Origin: Bremia lactucae
Taxonomy: Eukaryota > Oomycota > Peronosporomycetes > Peronosporales > Peronosporaceae
Assembly (NCBI RefSeq): GCF_004359215.1
Contig: NC_090620.1
Location: 2,934,201-2,960,352 of the forward strand
DNA length: 26,152 bases
Direction of reading: 5' to 3'
Part shown: piece after piece, positions 18,050-26,152 of the stretch
How the letters are laid out: every line of letters begins with the position of its first letter
Numbering within the stretch: the stretch's first letter is position 1
Translations under genes and position numbers: made by a program
Notes under the pieces: generated by a model
The model's input: the letters and a program-made list of their open reading frames with translations, nothing else
What the model was told of the DNA's origin: nothing
The model's database searches: none

Positions 18050-18520
18050 TGTGGTCTTTTAGCATTTGTATTGATAACAGTGCTAGTCAACCTTCACTGA
18101 TTACAGTGCCCCGACTACTTCACGTATACATGACTTGCAGAGGCAGAATCTAAGTAGTCAAGAAGTCTAAGCTACCAAAGGAAAATTCAAAGGCTTTAGA
18201 GTAGGGAATAGTAAACGCTCTATCAATATATATTAAGCGCTTCGATCTTCAATCTACTAGCGTTAATATATTAATAACTAAGTTTTCAATGCGCCTCCTG
18301 GCGCGACGCTAAATCGTGTCTTGTAACGATTGGCGGGGTTGATTAAAACTTAAATCAACCAATCAATCAAATGAATGTCTTATTGCATCAATATTAATTA
18401 TCAAGTCAAATAAATAAAATATAATAAAGTTGTACTTCTTCATTATTTCCTCCCAACGGTAAAATGGTTATTATTCTTCTTATAGAAAAAAATAGTTATG
18501 TAGCGGGATATTCCGTTACA
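18050..18520 (-). repeat. LTR, minus orientation
   Basis: The right end is GTAGCGGGATATTCCGTTACA (close to the GTAACGATACACCCCGTTACA end at 255-275). The left end is near TGTGGTC at 18050. The following CCCTCCTC (18521-18528) is a polypurine tract on the minus strand, which makes this the 3' LTR of a minus-strand element whose body lay to the right. Internal landmarks: ACTTCACGTATACATGACTTG, CAATCTACTAGCG, ATCGTGTCTTGTAACGATTG. Confidence 0.75.
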
Positions 18521-18672
18521 CCCTCCTCACATATACTTTATATATGTTAAGGGATCACACCCCTTAACTAGCTACCTTGGTATTATTAAGAGGGTAATGA
18601 TAGCAACTTTTTGGTTACTATGCACTTCTGCCAAAAAGGATGGAGTAAAAATGAAATATATTGGTCGATAGC
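18521..18672. other. Polypurine tract (minus strand) and flank
   Basis: CCCTCCTCACATATACTTTA here is matched in inverse at 19212-19235 (ATATATGTAGTATATGTGAG then GAGGA). A small hairpin GTTAAGGG / CCCTTAAC lies at 18546-18568. No coding capacity. Confidence 0.6.
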
Positions 18673-18752
18673 TAAGCCTCCTCAGACAAACTGACATGAT
18701 TGTGATATAGCTCATTATATCGCATGCATATTAGTTTGTCTAAGGAGGCTTA
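18673..18752. mobile_element. 80-bp inverted-repeat element, MITE-like
   Basis: TAAGCCTCCTCAGACAAACT at 18673-18692 is the inverse of 18733-18752 with one mismatch in 20. The 40-bp middle has its own hairpin GATATA-GCTCAT-TATATC. Both ends carry TA outermost, as in Tc1/mariner insertions. It could be a minimal deletion derivative of such a transposon, or simply a strong hairpin. No autonomous parent is in the window. Confidence 0.55.
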
Positions 18753-19210
18753 CTAGAAATAGGCTCCGACCCTTGTAGCCTTTTTCTAACTTCACTTTTT
18801 CCTCGTGCTCGATTTACTAACCTTTCTTAGCGCTATTTTGATGACTTGTCAATCAAGTGCGGGCGCTCTTGGCCTTTTCTTACCTGCAAGAAACAGTACA
18901 CCTAACATCGCCGAACGAATATTTTCGTATGGTTTCTGACGTGCCCAGGGGCAGTCACACCCATTACACTACCCTCAGGCACATAATTAGGGTGTGTAGC
19001 TATAGCGTTTCCTAACAAGTTTTTTGGGGGGGCGGCGGTGATGTACCGAAAGGCGAAAAAGGCGATATAAAGACGATTCAAAAGGAATAATTGTCGATTT
19101 TGGGGTCGCAGTGGAATGACTCATACAATGGCCATATTTAATGCGTTGTTTAATTCAATTACAACAAGCAGATGGGGGCAATACCAAAAGCGGTGTGTGG
19201 GTTCCCTAAC
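18753..19210. repeat. Spacer with dispersed repeat copy 2
   Basis: Contains the partner of 1889-2044: GGGCGCTCTTGGCCTTTTCT at 18862, then about 180 further bases, then GCAGTGGAATGACTCATACA at 19107 and GGGGGCAATACC near 19173. No coding frame is supported. A run of eight G lies near 19026. Confidence 0.45.
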
Positions 19211-19239
19211 AATATATGTAGTATATGTGAGGAGGAAGG

Positions 19240-19685
19240 TGTCCAGTTGGCAAGGGGGTCAGCCCTACCATCATTTCTTTTGACAGTTTACTCAACATTT
19301 GTCATATTTCCATACATGGTAATTTTGTAGTAGCAATGCGTCAATTCTATTTATTGCTTAATTTTAATTTCTATCAAATGCCGCCAATCGCAGCTGTCGC
19401 GTCATTATATGTAATGCAATGAATCGCAATACATCGTGAGAATAATTTATTAGTCAGTTAAGAAGATTGCATTACGTAGGAACTTTATACATTTAATACC
19501 GCTTAACTTTTTTCGATATTGTGTCTACCTCATGGTTCACCTTAGTCGCTAAGAATTCTGAGCAACTTTGAACCTTCCTCTGCACGTCGTGTACGTGAAG
19601 CAATCGACGATACCTTTACCTTAACTGATACCAGTGTAGGTTAGCTAGAACTGAAGCAGTATTAGCGAAAGGTGTCCCGGTCCAC
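19240..19685 (+). repeat. 5' LTR of the plus-strand gypsy element
   Basis: Begins TGTCCAG after a purine tract GTGAGGAGGAAGG (19227-19239) and ends near CCCGGTCCA. The distal part, CCTTCCTCTGCACGTCGTGTACGTG then ACTGATACCAGTGTAGG, matches the 3' LTR at 24980-25050. That a polypurine tract precedes it means it also once served as the 3' LTR of something on its left. Confidence 0.7.
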
Positions 19686-19735
19686 CTTTTAGCTCTTCCT
19701 GATCCGCTCAACGACCACTCAAATACCATTCAACA

Positions 19736-20300
19736 TGGACTAGTTGGATGAAGATGGAGAGGGCTATCGTGCCTCTCATAAACGCTTCCACGCAACAAGC
19801 GAGAGGTTCACTCATTTGAGTGACTTCGAATGGAACGCGGTCGAACGGATGAGTCTTATTGTAGGCGAGCCAGCAGTTAGCGCAAGGTTGTTCGCCGTTT
19901 GAGGTCTTAAAGATTTAGCTTTGACGAACGTCTGAGCCACCACATGTCGAACTCAACTCAAGTAGAGCTCCTGGATTTAGAGCAGGTGATGCGTGAAATT
20001 CAAGCTTACGCCCGACAGACATGATATCTAGAGAGTTATATTGTGAGTTTTTCGATTGATAAACAAACACAGATTGCTGTCATCATCAAGAGCCTTGCGG
20101 GCGGTTCCGTCAAGGCCCATCCGTTCTGCCTCAAATTAGAGACGCTAGATCAAGCGATCTTTGTAGTAGAACAGGAAAAATTCAGCCTAAACAGGCTTTC
20201 GTCCACTCTGGTTTCTATCTTTCACAAACGGCAAGAATTCAAGGGTTACAACCAAGCAATTGTCACGTCGTTCCCTAGGTAATTATTAGGCGTCGAGCAA
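19736..20300 (+). pseudogene. Gypsy gag of the plus-strand element
   Basis: The ATG at 19736 is soon followed by a stop; past it the frame reads a Gag start with FTHLSDFEWNAVERMSLIVG. After stops, AYARQT (20008) and an open frame at 20043-20282 follow. That frame contains SFSIDKQTQIAVIIKSLAGG, KAHPFCLKLETLDQAIFVVE and QEKFSLNR. This is the gag core typical of oomycete gypsy elements. The zinc knuckle has been lost; the frame goes almost directly into the protease. Confidence 0.8.
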
Positions 20301-20723
20301 TGTCACTCTGCGCAAGTCGCTAGAAATCCGTAGGCTCAAGTTCGTTGGGCGCGATATACCTTTAAGAAGATGACAGTGCACCTAGCAATAGGCGCATCTG
20401 TAACGGTAAAGATATTTTTTGCAGCTGTTATTCAATACATTTTAAAGGGTAAACAGTACGATAATGATTTCATCGTACTTGTTTTAGATGCCAGATTTGA
20501 TATCATCCTTGGATTACCATGGCTTAGAAAATACGAGCCATGTATAAATTGGCAGCATCAAGCCGTGACGATGCCTGTCTCTCGTTCATCAGAGTGTCAT
20601 CAGATGAATGTCTTGGAGTGGTTAGAAGCGTGTGAATGTCCTACGAGTCAGTGCGATGGCCTCACTTGTAAGTCGGTTGTTAGCATGACTGCACAAGATT
20701 TATTTTTTCTATATTTTAAATAA
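20290..20723 (+). pseudogene. Gypsy protease of the plus-strand element
   Basis: GVEQCHSAQVARNP (20290-20331) is what remains after the active site; the catalytic Asp is not seen. After a TAG the frame opens at 20370 with MTVHLAIGASVTVKIFFAAV, then KGKQYDNDFIVLVLDARFDI, ILGLPWLRKYEPCINWQ and a Cys-rich end CECPTSQCDGLTC. The LGLPWL and EPCINW landmarks identify the second half of the protease. This family differs from the DLILVMAWL protease at 6870-7400. Confidence 0.82.
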
Positions 20724-20800
20724 ATATCTAATTGATTAGAATCTATTTTATAACTTCTTATAAAACCTTCTTTCACAAAAATATTTAAAATGTTTACATC

Positions 20801-21329
20801 GTGGAGTTGAATCCTAGCGGCTGTACACAAGTACAGGCAGCGTTAAAGTTCGACCACTCGAATAAGTTGAGTGGTACGAAACAAGAATGCTTGTTTGGAA
20901 AGCAACATCCAAGAAAATTCAAAACGCTTATCTATAAGAAACAGTGCGGAATTTTAAGATCGACTGGAGCGTTGATCGTAGAGGATCTCGGTGTGGTTGC
21001 GCAACCACCGCTAGAGGCAGTTGGGGGGGTATACCTCCCCCCCCCAATAAAACTTGAGGGAATAAAGCCCCAAGATTTATTTGAAATAAGCTCTTAAGCA
21101 CCCTGTGATCAAAATTAACCATGTTCTTTTGGAAATAAGTCCCACAGAGGAATCTGAGACATTAAATGTCTTAGTAAACAACGGGTCAAGTGTAGGCGCT
21201 TATGCACTTGATCTGATAGCGCCTCCGAATTTAACTTTGAAGATAACTCAATTGCCAACGCTAGATTCGAAACAGTTCTTGCGTGATCTGCATAGTGGCA
21301 AAGTTAAAAAGATCTACGCACTGCCGTAA
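20801..21329 (+). pseudogene. Linker between protease and RT
   Basis: Two open frames, 20801-21097 and 21105-21329, that fill the spacer of the polyprotein. The second (ETLNVLVNNGSSVGAYALDL, LKITQLPTLDSKQFLRDLHS) has a clear counterpart on the minus strand at 17885-17640. A G/C hairpin lies within the first. Confidence 0.7.
21021..21047. repeat. G-run / C-run hairpin
   Basis: TTGGGGGGG (21021-21029) and CCCCCCCAA (21039-21047) form a perfect 9-bp stem around TATACCTCC. It lies inside the linker frame, which reads GGVYLPPP there. Confidence 0.8.
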
Positions 21330-21379
21330 TTTGGTCGGCAATAGTATTTCCTGAGAACGAACGCGTTCTCAGCAGCTCA

Positions 21380-22330
21380 TCGACGGACGACCGTGTCCTC
21401 AAAGAAAAGACTGGGATTTGACGTCTTACGACTTAATCTTGGGAATTGTTGAGTACAAAATTTTATGTAGAGTTTGATCAAATTCAAGGATGTGTTCCCT
21501 GATTCGATACCGTGCGAGTTGCTGAAGGATAAAAGCACTCGACACGAAAACGACCTGATACAGGTTCGAAGTACTTTGCCATGAAGCAATGCTCACTGCT
21601 TCGTCACTGTGTATTAGCTACTGACAATTCTTATGACGGTAGCTTAGCAGCGAGCCATGTGAAGAAAAGACCCACCTCTTATCGCTCTCCGACCTTCTAA
21701 GTGCGTGAGGCAACACGAGGTGGCGGATTGTGAACGTGTTTAATAACTGAACGCTGCAACGGTACCGGCTCAATGCTGATACCACGACAAGACGTAATCA
21801 TTGACGATATGTCAGAGAGTATCATCTCTTCATTGTACTGATGAGCAGATACTATCAGATCTGATGCGCGAACAGGATATTTTGTTCACAGCAGTAAGCA
21901 TCCCAAACGGTATGCTTCGAGAGTAGCTGGTTATGCCACAGGCTCTCGGTAATAGCCCTACCATATTCAACAGATCTGTTGCGAGATTTCGATACAATTA
22001 TTTTGATGAAGCCTGCATTTTTATCAAAACCATGAACGGAAAATAGAATGTTGAAGTTTATCGTGCCCACGTCCAAAAGATTCTTACACTAATGCGTAAG
22101 CAAGAGTTGAATAGAAAAGTGTTAACTCGCAGAAATCGAATTTCCACTTCTTAACTAATACGGTGTATGCATGATCTTGAAAAGATCAAGGCAAACTCCG
22201 GGGCTGGCATGTGCTAGTCGATGTAAAAGGGCTTCGAAAGCTCATCGGTTTAGCGGTATATTATGCCGAAATGACAGGAAATTCTCTTTGTTTGTCAAAC
22301 AAAATGAAAAATGGTTATGAATATGAATAT
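21380..22330 (+). pseudogene. Gypsy reverse transcriptase of the plus-strand element
   Basis: After a decayed start (LLKDKSTRHENDLI at about 21525), the palm reads ILFTAVSIPNGMLRE, a stop, LVMPQALGNSPTIFNRSVAR, then NYFDEACIF. The catalytic YFDD box is changed to YFDE (21999-22010). KTMNGK, a stop and NVEVYRAHVQKILTLMRKQE follow. Numerous stops and shifts exist, and the thumb is barely readable. It is the same family as the minus-strand remnant at 16285-17885, which keeps the FVHSRAMNGKSDVEVHRTHV part better. Confidence 0.85.
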
Positions 22331-22332
22331 GA

Positions 22333-22817
22333 AACGCTGATTGTTAGCGATCCTTTGCGTATATCAAGCAAAGCTTGATAAAATCGCCAATATTGGTGAT
22401 TGCGGACCAAGACATGCCATTTTACGTGGTCTTTGATGCCAGCAATTGTGCAATCGGCTGTGCGTTAAAGAAATATCACACAAACGGCGCAGAGAGTGTC
22501 GTCTGCTATCAGTCGCGTCAGCTTCTATCAGACGGGCGCAATTATCCAGTGCATGACAGAAACTCCTTGTCATGAAATATGCAGTGGCTAAGTTTATAGT
22601 TCACCTTCTGAGAAAGAGGACCCTCCATTCTTGCTACGAATTATTTGTCGTACACATTACTGAAAGCAGTCCACACCTCTCGCAAAAATTAGCGAGGTGG
22701 TTTTCTTTATTCTCAGTGTTTAACTTCCTTAATTACAAACCAGGACGACTTAATATCGTCGATGATGCAATTTGGCGACGACCGGATTTGAAACGGCTGC
22801 GCCAATTAACACTCTGA
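22333..22817 (+). pseudogene. RNase H of the plus-strand element
   Basis: PILVIADQDMPFYVVFDASN (22384-22443) with CAIGCALKKY, VVCYQSRQL and NYPVHDRNSL, then a frameshift at about 22570 and MKYAVAKFIVHLL. SSPHLSQKLARWFSLFS and NYKPGRLNIVDDAIWRRPDL close the domain at 22790. The first catalytic Asp (FDAS) is kept. The TDHASLRT stretch has been degraded to VHITESS. Confidence 0.85.
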
Positions 22818-23423
22818 ATTAGGCCTCTGTTGCAACACAAATTTCAAGTGTTTAGTTGCTAAAATAACTTACGACGTCATAAAAAGCCTACAAACAAGAT
22901 TAGGCTCTCTTAATGCTTACTAAATTATCTAAAGAATTGATGACTTTGAATGGATTATAATAAGATCGATACAGAACGCACAACGGTCTCTCCTGACATC
23001 ATCCCCATTCAGAATGATTTGCGCTTGCGCATCATGGATGTCTTCGCCCGTACTACCAGTACACGACTTATTCCGGTAACAAACTATACCGTAACGTTTC
23101 AATGCATCCGCCAGGGTCTTGTGGTCCCGGCTCATCCGTTTCGCTTTATCCGTCAAGGATGATTTGTCTTGATACGCTTTACTAGCTTGACACGAAGGTC
23201 TTGAAGCGCTCGTTCGTTTACCAATTGGTTGATGCATTCGGTCGTCATGCTTATCGATGCGAAAATTGTTGACAGTCGACATGAAGTCATGACGACGATA
23301 CTGTCCATTATTCATGTCTAGTGCCAAACGATTCGGTTTAGATCATCGTGAAAAGTCGAGTCCGACGAGTAAGTCGGACCCGGTTTATCTTCATCATCCA
23401 TTGTTAAACTCGAATAGATAAAG
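22818..23423 (+). pseudogene. Post-integrase linker; integrase core absent
   Basis: Only about 260 bp separate the RNase H end (RRPDL, 22790) from CLRPYYQYTTYSGNK (PYYQY at 23048-23062). That motif, like IRPYYQY at 10724-10738, normally follows the integrase core. No HHCC or DDE motif was found between. The rest is a decayed polar spacer. A 132-codon frame on the opposite strand (22929-23327) overlaps this and is taken as a shadow. Confidence 0.65.
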
Positions 23424-23565
23424 CGCTTTATTGTGAAGCACTTCCTGAACCACCCCCAGATTACGGGGTCCGAACGAGTTATCTCATTTAATTGAGAGGG
23501 TACCCACCCTCTCATGATAGTTCGAAAGCTTGCTCCCAAATGGTTCGGGTCTCGTCAAACAGTTT
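23424..23565 (+). pseudogene. Chromodomain of the plus-strand element
   Basis: RFIVKHFLNH at 23429-23458 in one frame, then GVRTSYLI, a stop, LRGYPPSHDSSKACSQMVR in another. It matches the minus-strand chromodomain at 10158-10330 (VRTSYLVWWRGYPPSHDSW). The aromatic residues after YL and in SW have been lost. Confidence 0.78.
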
Positions 23566-24634
23566 GACGACACCTAAAATTGATCCAGAAAGACCTCTGG
23601 AGAAAAAGAGCTCTTCACGCGCTCGTACATGGATTAAAAATTGTCATTCCTTTGCGCATCTCATAGGAGATGCATGATCTTCAATAAATTTTTTAGAGAG
23701 TCAGCCTCCCAAGGGGCATGGACAGCGTTCTTAACGCAGAAGGGATATCGGTCTTTCTAAGAGAGGCAGGTAAGCCTGCCTGCCTCTCTATACAACCGGT
23801 ACAGCTTGTAGCCTGCACCGACAACAGATCTTTTCAAACAGCCACATACCGTAATAAGTGTGTATGGCCAGACCTCGCGGCCAACACTTTCAAGAGTGTC
23901 CTAAGGGTTCGATTCCTTTGCACGCTTGTCAATATACTACCGACGTCGAAAAAAGCATCGATGAAAATTTCGCGTTCGGCGTCACCGGGAAAACAACAGA
24001 AATTTGTATTGTTCGTTAGCCAGTCCAGACCAACGAAAAATGCTGCCTTTAGTGGGCAATAAAAATTTCTTTTGGGAAGCGAGGCGCGAGATGCGGCGCA
24101 TTGCGATCCCTCCTCCTTGGCAGATGTTAGTATTAAGGACAACGTTCCTTTCAAAAAGATCTTAATGATCAATTCGTGCCTTGTTATGCATGGTAACAGC
24201 ACTAGCAAAGCCACCAATATCGGACTCATCACAGAAAGACTACGTAACAAGAGGTTCAGCCGAGCTGAACAAACTCGCGAAGAACGATACCTCAGAGTCC
24301 GTTTGTTTGGCAGCATCATCCGCGACGAGCCATAGAAACTGGAAGAATTTTTTGAGTCGGTGAATTCAGCATTCAGCCGACTTATGCAAGACGCCTTCAT
24401 TCGGAGTCAGTGTGAATTTGTTTCCTGCAGTGGACTTCTGAGCGTCTACGTTGTATTCACATTATTAGCAACAGCACTTAATCGTGCAGCTGCCAAATTT
24501 CCCACCTTAAAGGCGACGCGCACGGGTTCAATTACGATGCGGAATAGTTGGAATTGAAAAAGACAATACGGGCTCCCTTACAAAGAGAGACACAACAATA
24601 CTCTCTATCGTTCTACATCAGTCAGGCTGTGTAA
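23566..24634 (+). pseudogene. Gypsy 3' region between chromodomain and polypurine tract
   Basis: About 1.07 kb with no known domain. Ordered blocks are shared with 9379-10157 on the other strand. Open frames exist (23718-24062 plus, 24072-24335 plus, 24360-24557 plus, 23834-24400 minus), but none gives a family I know. A perfect 11-bp hairpin AGAGAGGCAGG / CCTGCCTCTCT lies at 23760-23789. The long minus-strand frame (188 codons) is not supported by anything else. Confidence 0.5.
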
Positions 24635-24653
24635 GGTGGGAGGAGTAGTGGGG
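24635..24653 (+). promoter_or_regulatory. Polypurine tract
   Basis: GGTGGGAGGAGTAGTGGGG stands directly before the 3' LTR. In LTR retroelements this primes plus-strand DNA synthesis. It resembles the GTGAGGAGG tracts next to the LTRs at 18520 and 19240. Confidence 0.7.
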
Positions 24654-25088
24654 TGTTCCGGTCCTTAGATTTTACTTCCTATACGAGGAATAATGAAGGT
24701 AAATAAAGCTATTATCTTAATAACTTTACTTAACATTTTAAATATTTCCATTCGCGGTAATAATCTTTGCAGTTCTGTTCATCGATTGATTTAAGTTGAA
24801 ATCAGCACCACCAAAAGCAGCTAGACGCGCGATTGGACAATGAGCGATGACTCATCATCATAGTGAGATCAATAGGTTAAGTCAGTTGAGAAGATCGCAA
24901 TACTAAAAGCTTTTTTAGTTAAGTTTTACTTTTCATTTTACTAAGTCAACCTTAGTCATAACTTTAAGTCGCTAGCGGCTGTAAACCTTCCTTTGCACGT
25001 CGTGTACGTGGATGAAGTACCTTCCCCTCTTCTGTTATCAGTGCAGGCTAGCTAGTACTAGAGCGAAAGCGATATATGCTCCATTACA
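24654..25088 (+). repeat. 3' LTR of the plus-strand gypsy element
   Basis: Begins TGTTCCGG after the polypurine tract and ends CTCCATTACA, a decayed CCCCGTTACA. It is 435 bp. It shares CCTTCCTTTGCACGTCGTGTACGTG and the CAGTGCAGG..AGCTAG.ACT run with the 5' LTR. The two have diverged strongly, so the insertion is old. No matching target duplication was found next to the two LTRs. Confidence 0.75.
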
Positions 25089-25129
25089 ACGTCTACATTA
25101 GATAACGGCACAGTAAGGACGAGGCCATC

Positions 25130-25399
25130 AAATCACAGATCAATTGTTTCTTATGGCCTAGAATTTCCTTTTACTCTTCAGACTTTGGCCGATAATTTAT
25201 TCGTCCGAGAATGATCGATCATGACGCTGTGCAATAATTGCAAACAAATGGCCATTCGTACATTCTTTCCGAGCTTAAATCACCCAGCCTCGATGTTCTG
25301 CGTGAAATTCTAGCGAAACAATTCTTTTACAAACATAAGTATTATTTTCTCAACTTTGCACCAACCCGTGCAACTCCTGAAGCTGTAAGGACCGGCTTT
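25130..25399 (+). promoter_or_regulatory. Upstream region of the second RxLR locus
   Basis: Aligns by eye with the minus-strand upstream region of the intact effector (1196-1440), down to the ATG. An initiator-like TATTTTCTCAACTTTGC lies near 25345-25361. The first codons of an 86-codon frame starting at 25238 lie in this region and are not expected to be translated. Confidence 0.55.
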
Positions 25400-25740
25400 A
25401 TGCTTCTTCTATGCCTGATGAGCTTAGTTGCTCTTCTCACATGCATTTGGTTTGATCCGCACGCGCAAGATCCGGAAGCAGGTCTTAGACTTGACTGACC
25501 ATCGAAAGTGCGATGGTTACTTCGCTCCGGCTACTCAGAACCAACTTGGACCTGGACGGCAACGAAAAAATTTTGCAATGGCCATTTCAAGCATCATTTA
25601 CTTGTAGTGACAATGGAAACAAATTATCATTTAAATCTCAAGCATATGCTGTGTTGTCGCAGATAGTGGAACAGCTAATAAAAAATCACTAGCTGGAAAA
25701 AGTGCTCTTTTTCTCATCGGACAACGGATAAGAGGCTGAG
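25400..25740 (+). pseudogene. RxLR effector paralogue, broken
   Basis: ATG at 25400 gives a signal peptide (LMSLVALLTCIW, then HAQDPEAGL) aligned with that of the intact effector (ISVVALLACICC, HTQDSKADLG). The first frame ends at TGA 25496-25498. From about 25495 the next frame goes on as TIESAMVTSLRLLRTNLDLD, so RLLR (25528-25539) keeps the RxLR pattern. The EER part has become NEK. Then QWPFQ and VEQLIKNH lead to a TAG at 25690-25692, with LEKVLF beyond. One frameshift after the signal peptide and the late stop break it. The parent gene has WPFQQ, LVEQLIARHG and VEKVL at the same places, so the paralogy is clear. Confidence 0.85.
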
Positions 25741-25807
25741 TAAGGAGAAGACCTCTTATTAAAAAATTTTAGAACGTGCTTGAAATAAAAAAAAGGTAGA
25801 CACTCTG

Positions 25808-26152
25808 TGTAACGGGGCACTACGACTTGTACTGTTTCAGTACAAGTCCATTTCACACTGCTTCAGATGTGAGTGGTGCCTTTCGTTAGGTGACGTACAC
25901 TGTACGTATAGAGGAAGACTTCTCTTAAGACAAGTTAACTTAAGAGGGTAAAATGAAAACTGTATTAATATAGTTAAGTGTCTCTTAATCTATCTTTGTA
26001 AATGCTGACTTAACTATAAACTAATACTAAACATGTAAATGAATTCTTATCTATCTTATCTTGTAACTCTCTTTGATTACTTCTACAGCTGATTAGTCTG
26101 CGGAATAAATAGACATAATGGTCTATACCTATTTATGGATAAGAATTCAGGA
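25808..26152 (-). repeat. LTR, left-hand part, cut by the window end
   Basis: Starts TGTAACGGGG, whose reverse complement ends the copy at 266-275. From 25982 it matches the window start. The first 174 bp are not seen in the other copy, which is cut at its left. The hairpin triplet seen at 169-250 would follow beyond the window. Confidence 0.8.

Noticed and set aside
22929..23327. 132-codon minus-strand open frame
   Set aside because: The plus strand here carries the PYYQY linker of the gypsy element in the expected order, so the minus-strand frame is best read as a shadow.
23857..23926. tRNA-like cloverleaf with B box GGTTCGATTCC and a 7-bp acceptor
   Set aside because: A cloverleaf can be drawn (AGTGTGT / GCACGCT, GGCC / GGCC, ACACT / AGTGT, AAGGG / CCTTT). 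But the D loop lacks the conserved GG, the anticodon loop has six bases, the A box is poor, and it lies inside a decayed retroelement. A tRNA relic is possible; a working tRNA is not supported.
23834..24400. 188-codon minus-strand open frame
   Set aside because: It is long for chance but lies opposite the 3' region of the plus-strand element, has no recognisable domain, and is not kept in the corresponding part of the other element.
1..26152. The direct LTR repeats at both window ends considered as the two LTRs of one 26-kb element
   Set aside because: Host-type genes, elements on both strands and several complete LTR sets lie between them. Each is better seen as a separate copy or solo LTR.

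Overview
The window looks like a repeat-dense, effector-bearing region of an oomycete genome, most likely a Peronosporales plant pathogen; a downy mildew such as Plasmopara or Bremia is a guess from the AT-rich spacers. Three independent signals point there. They are an intact secreted protein with RRLR and EER motifs (RxLR effector), a broken transglutaminase elicitor gene of the Phytophthora GP42/M81 type, and many decayed Ty3/gypsy fragments whose domain order and motifs fit oomycete chromodomain elements. The gene diagnoses are by recognition of motifs, with no database search.

Layout. 1-275: right part of a 449-bp LTR (TGTAACGGGG...CCCCGTTACA ends); the left part of another copy closes the window (25808-26152). 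758-1195 (-): RxLR effector with an initiator-like promoter. 2252-2544: tRNA-derived SINE with a 16-bp target-site duplication. 2668-3859 (+): transglutaminase elicitor pseudogene. 4727-5257 (+): hypothetical protein. 5535-6130: two LTR pieces joined in opposite orientation. 5903-9378 (-): a gypsy remnant holding gag, protease and linker only. 9379-11060 (-): the 3' half of another gypsy remnant (RNase H, linker, chromodomain, 3' tail). 11329-15176: an almost exact second copy of 7482-11327, joined to the first by a single N. 15136-16260 (+): gag and protease scraps of further elements. 16285-17885 (-): reverse transcriptase and RNase H remnant. 18050-19685: two LTRs facing each other around 720 bp that hold a short inverted-repeat element. 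19240-25088 (+): the most complete gypsy element, LTR to LTR but full of stops. 25130-25740 (+): a second, broken RxLR paralogue with its promoter.

How it fits together. The only protein genes that look open from start to stop are the RxLR effector and the 176-residue hypothetical protein. Everything else is decayed retroelement or broken host gene. The two RxLR loci are paralogous over promoter and coding region, lie in opposite orientation, and enclose the block; one has stayed intact and one has decayed. None of the retroelements looks able to move by itself: reading frames are broken, and the two copies that cover the relevant interval both lack the integrase core between RNase H and the chromodomain linker. 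The 3.85-kb tandem copy at the N is probably an unmerged contig overlap, not biology.
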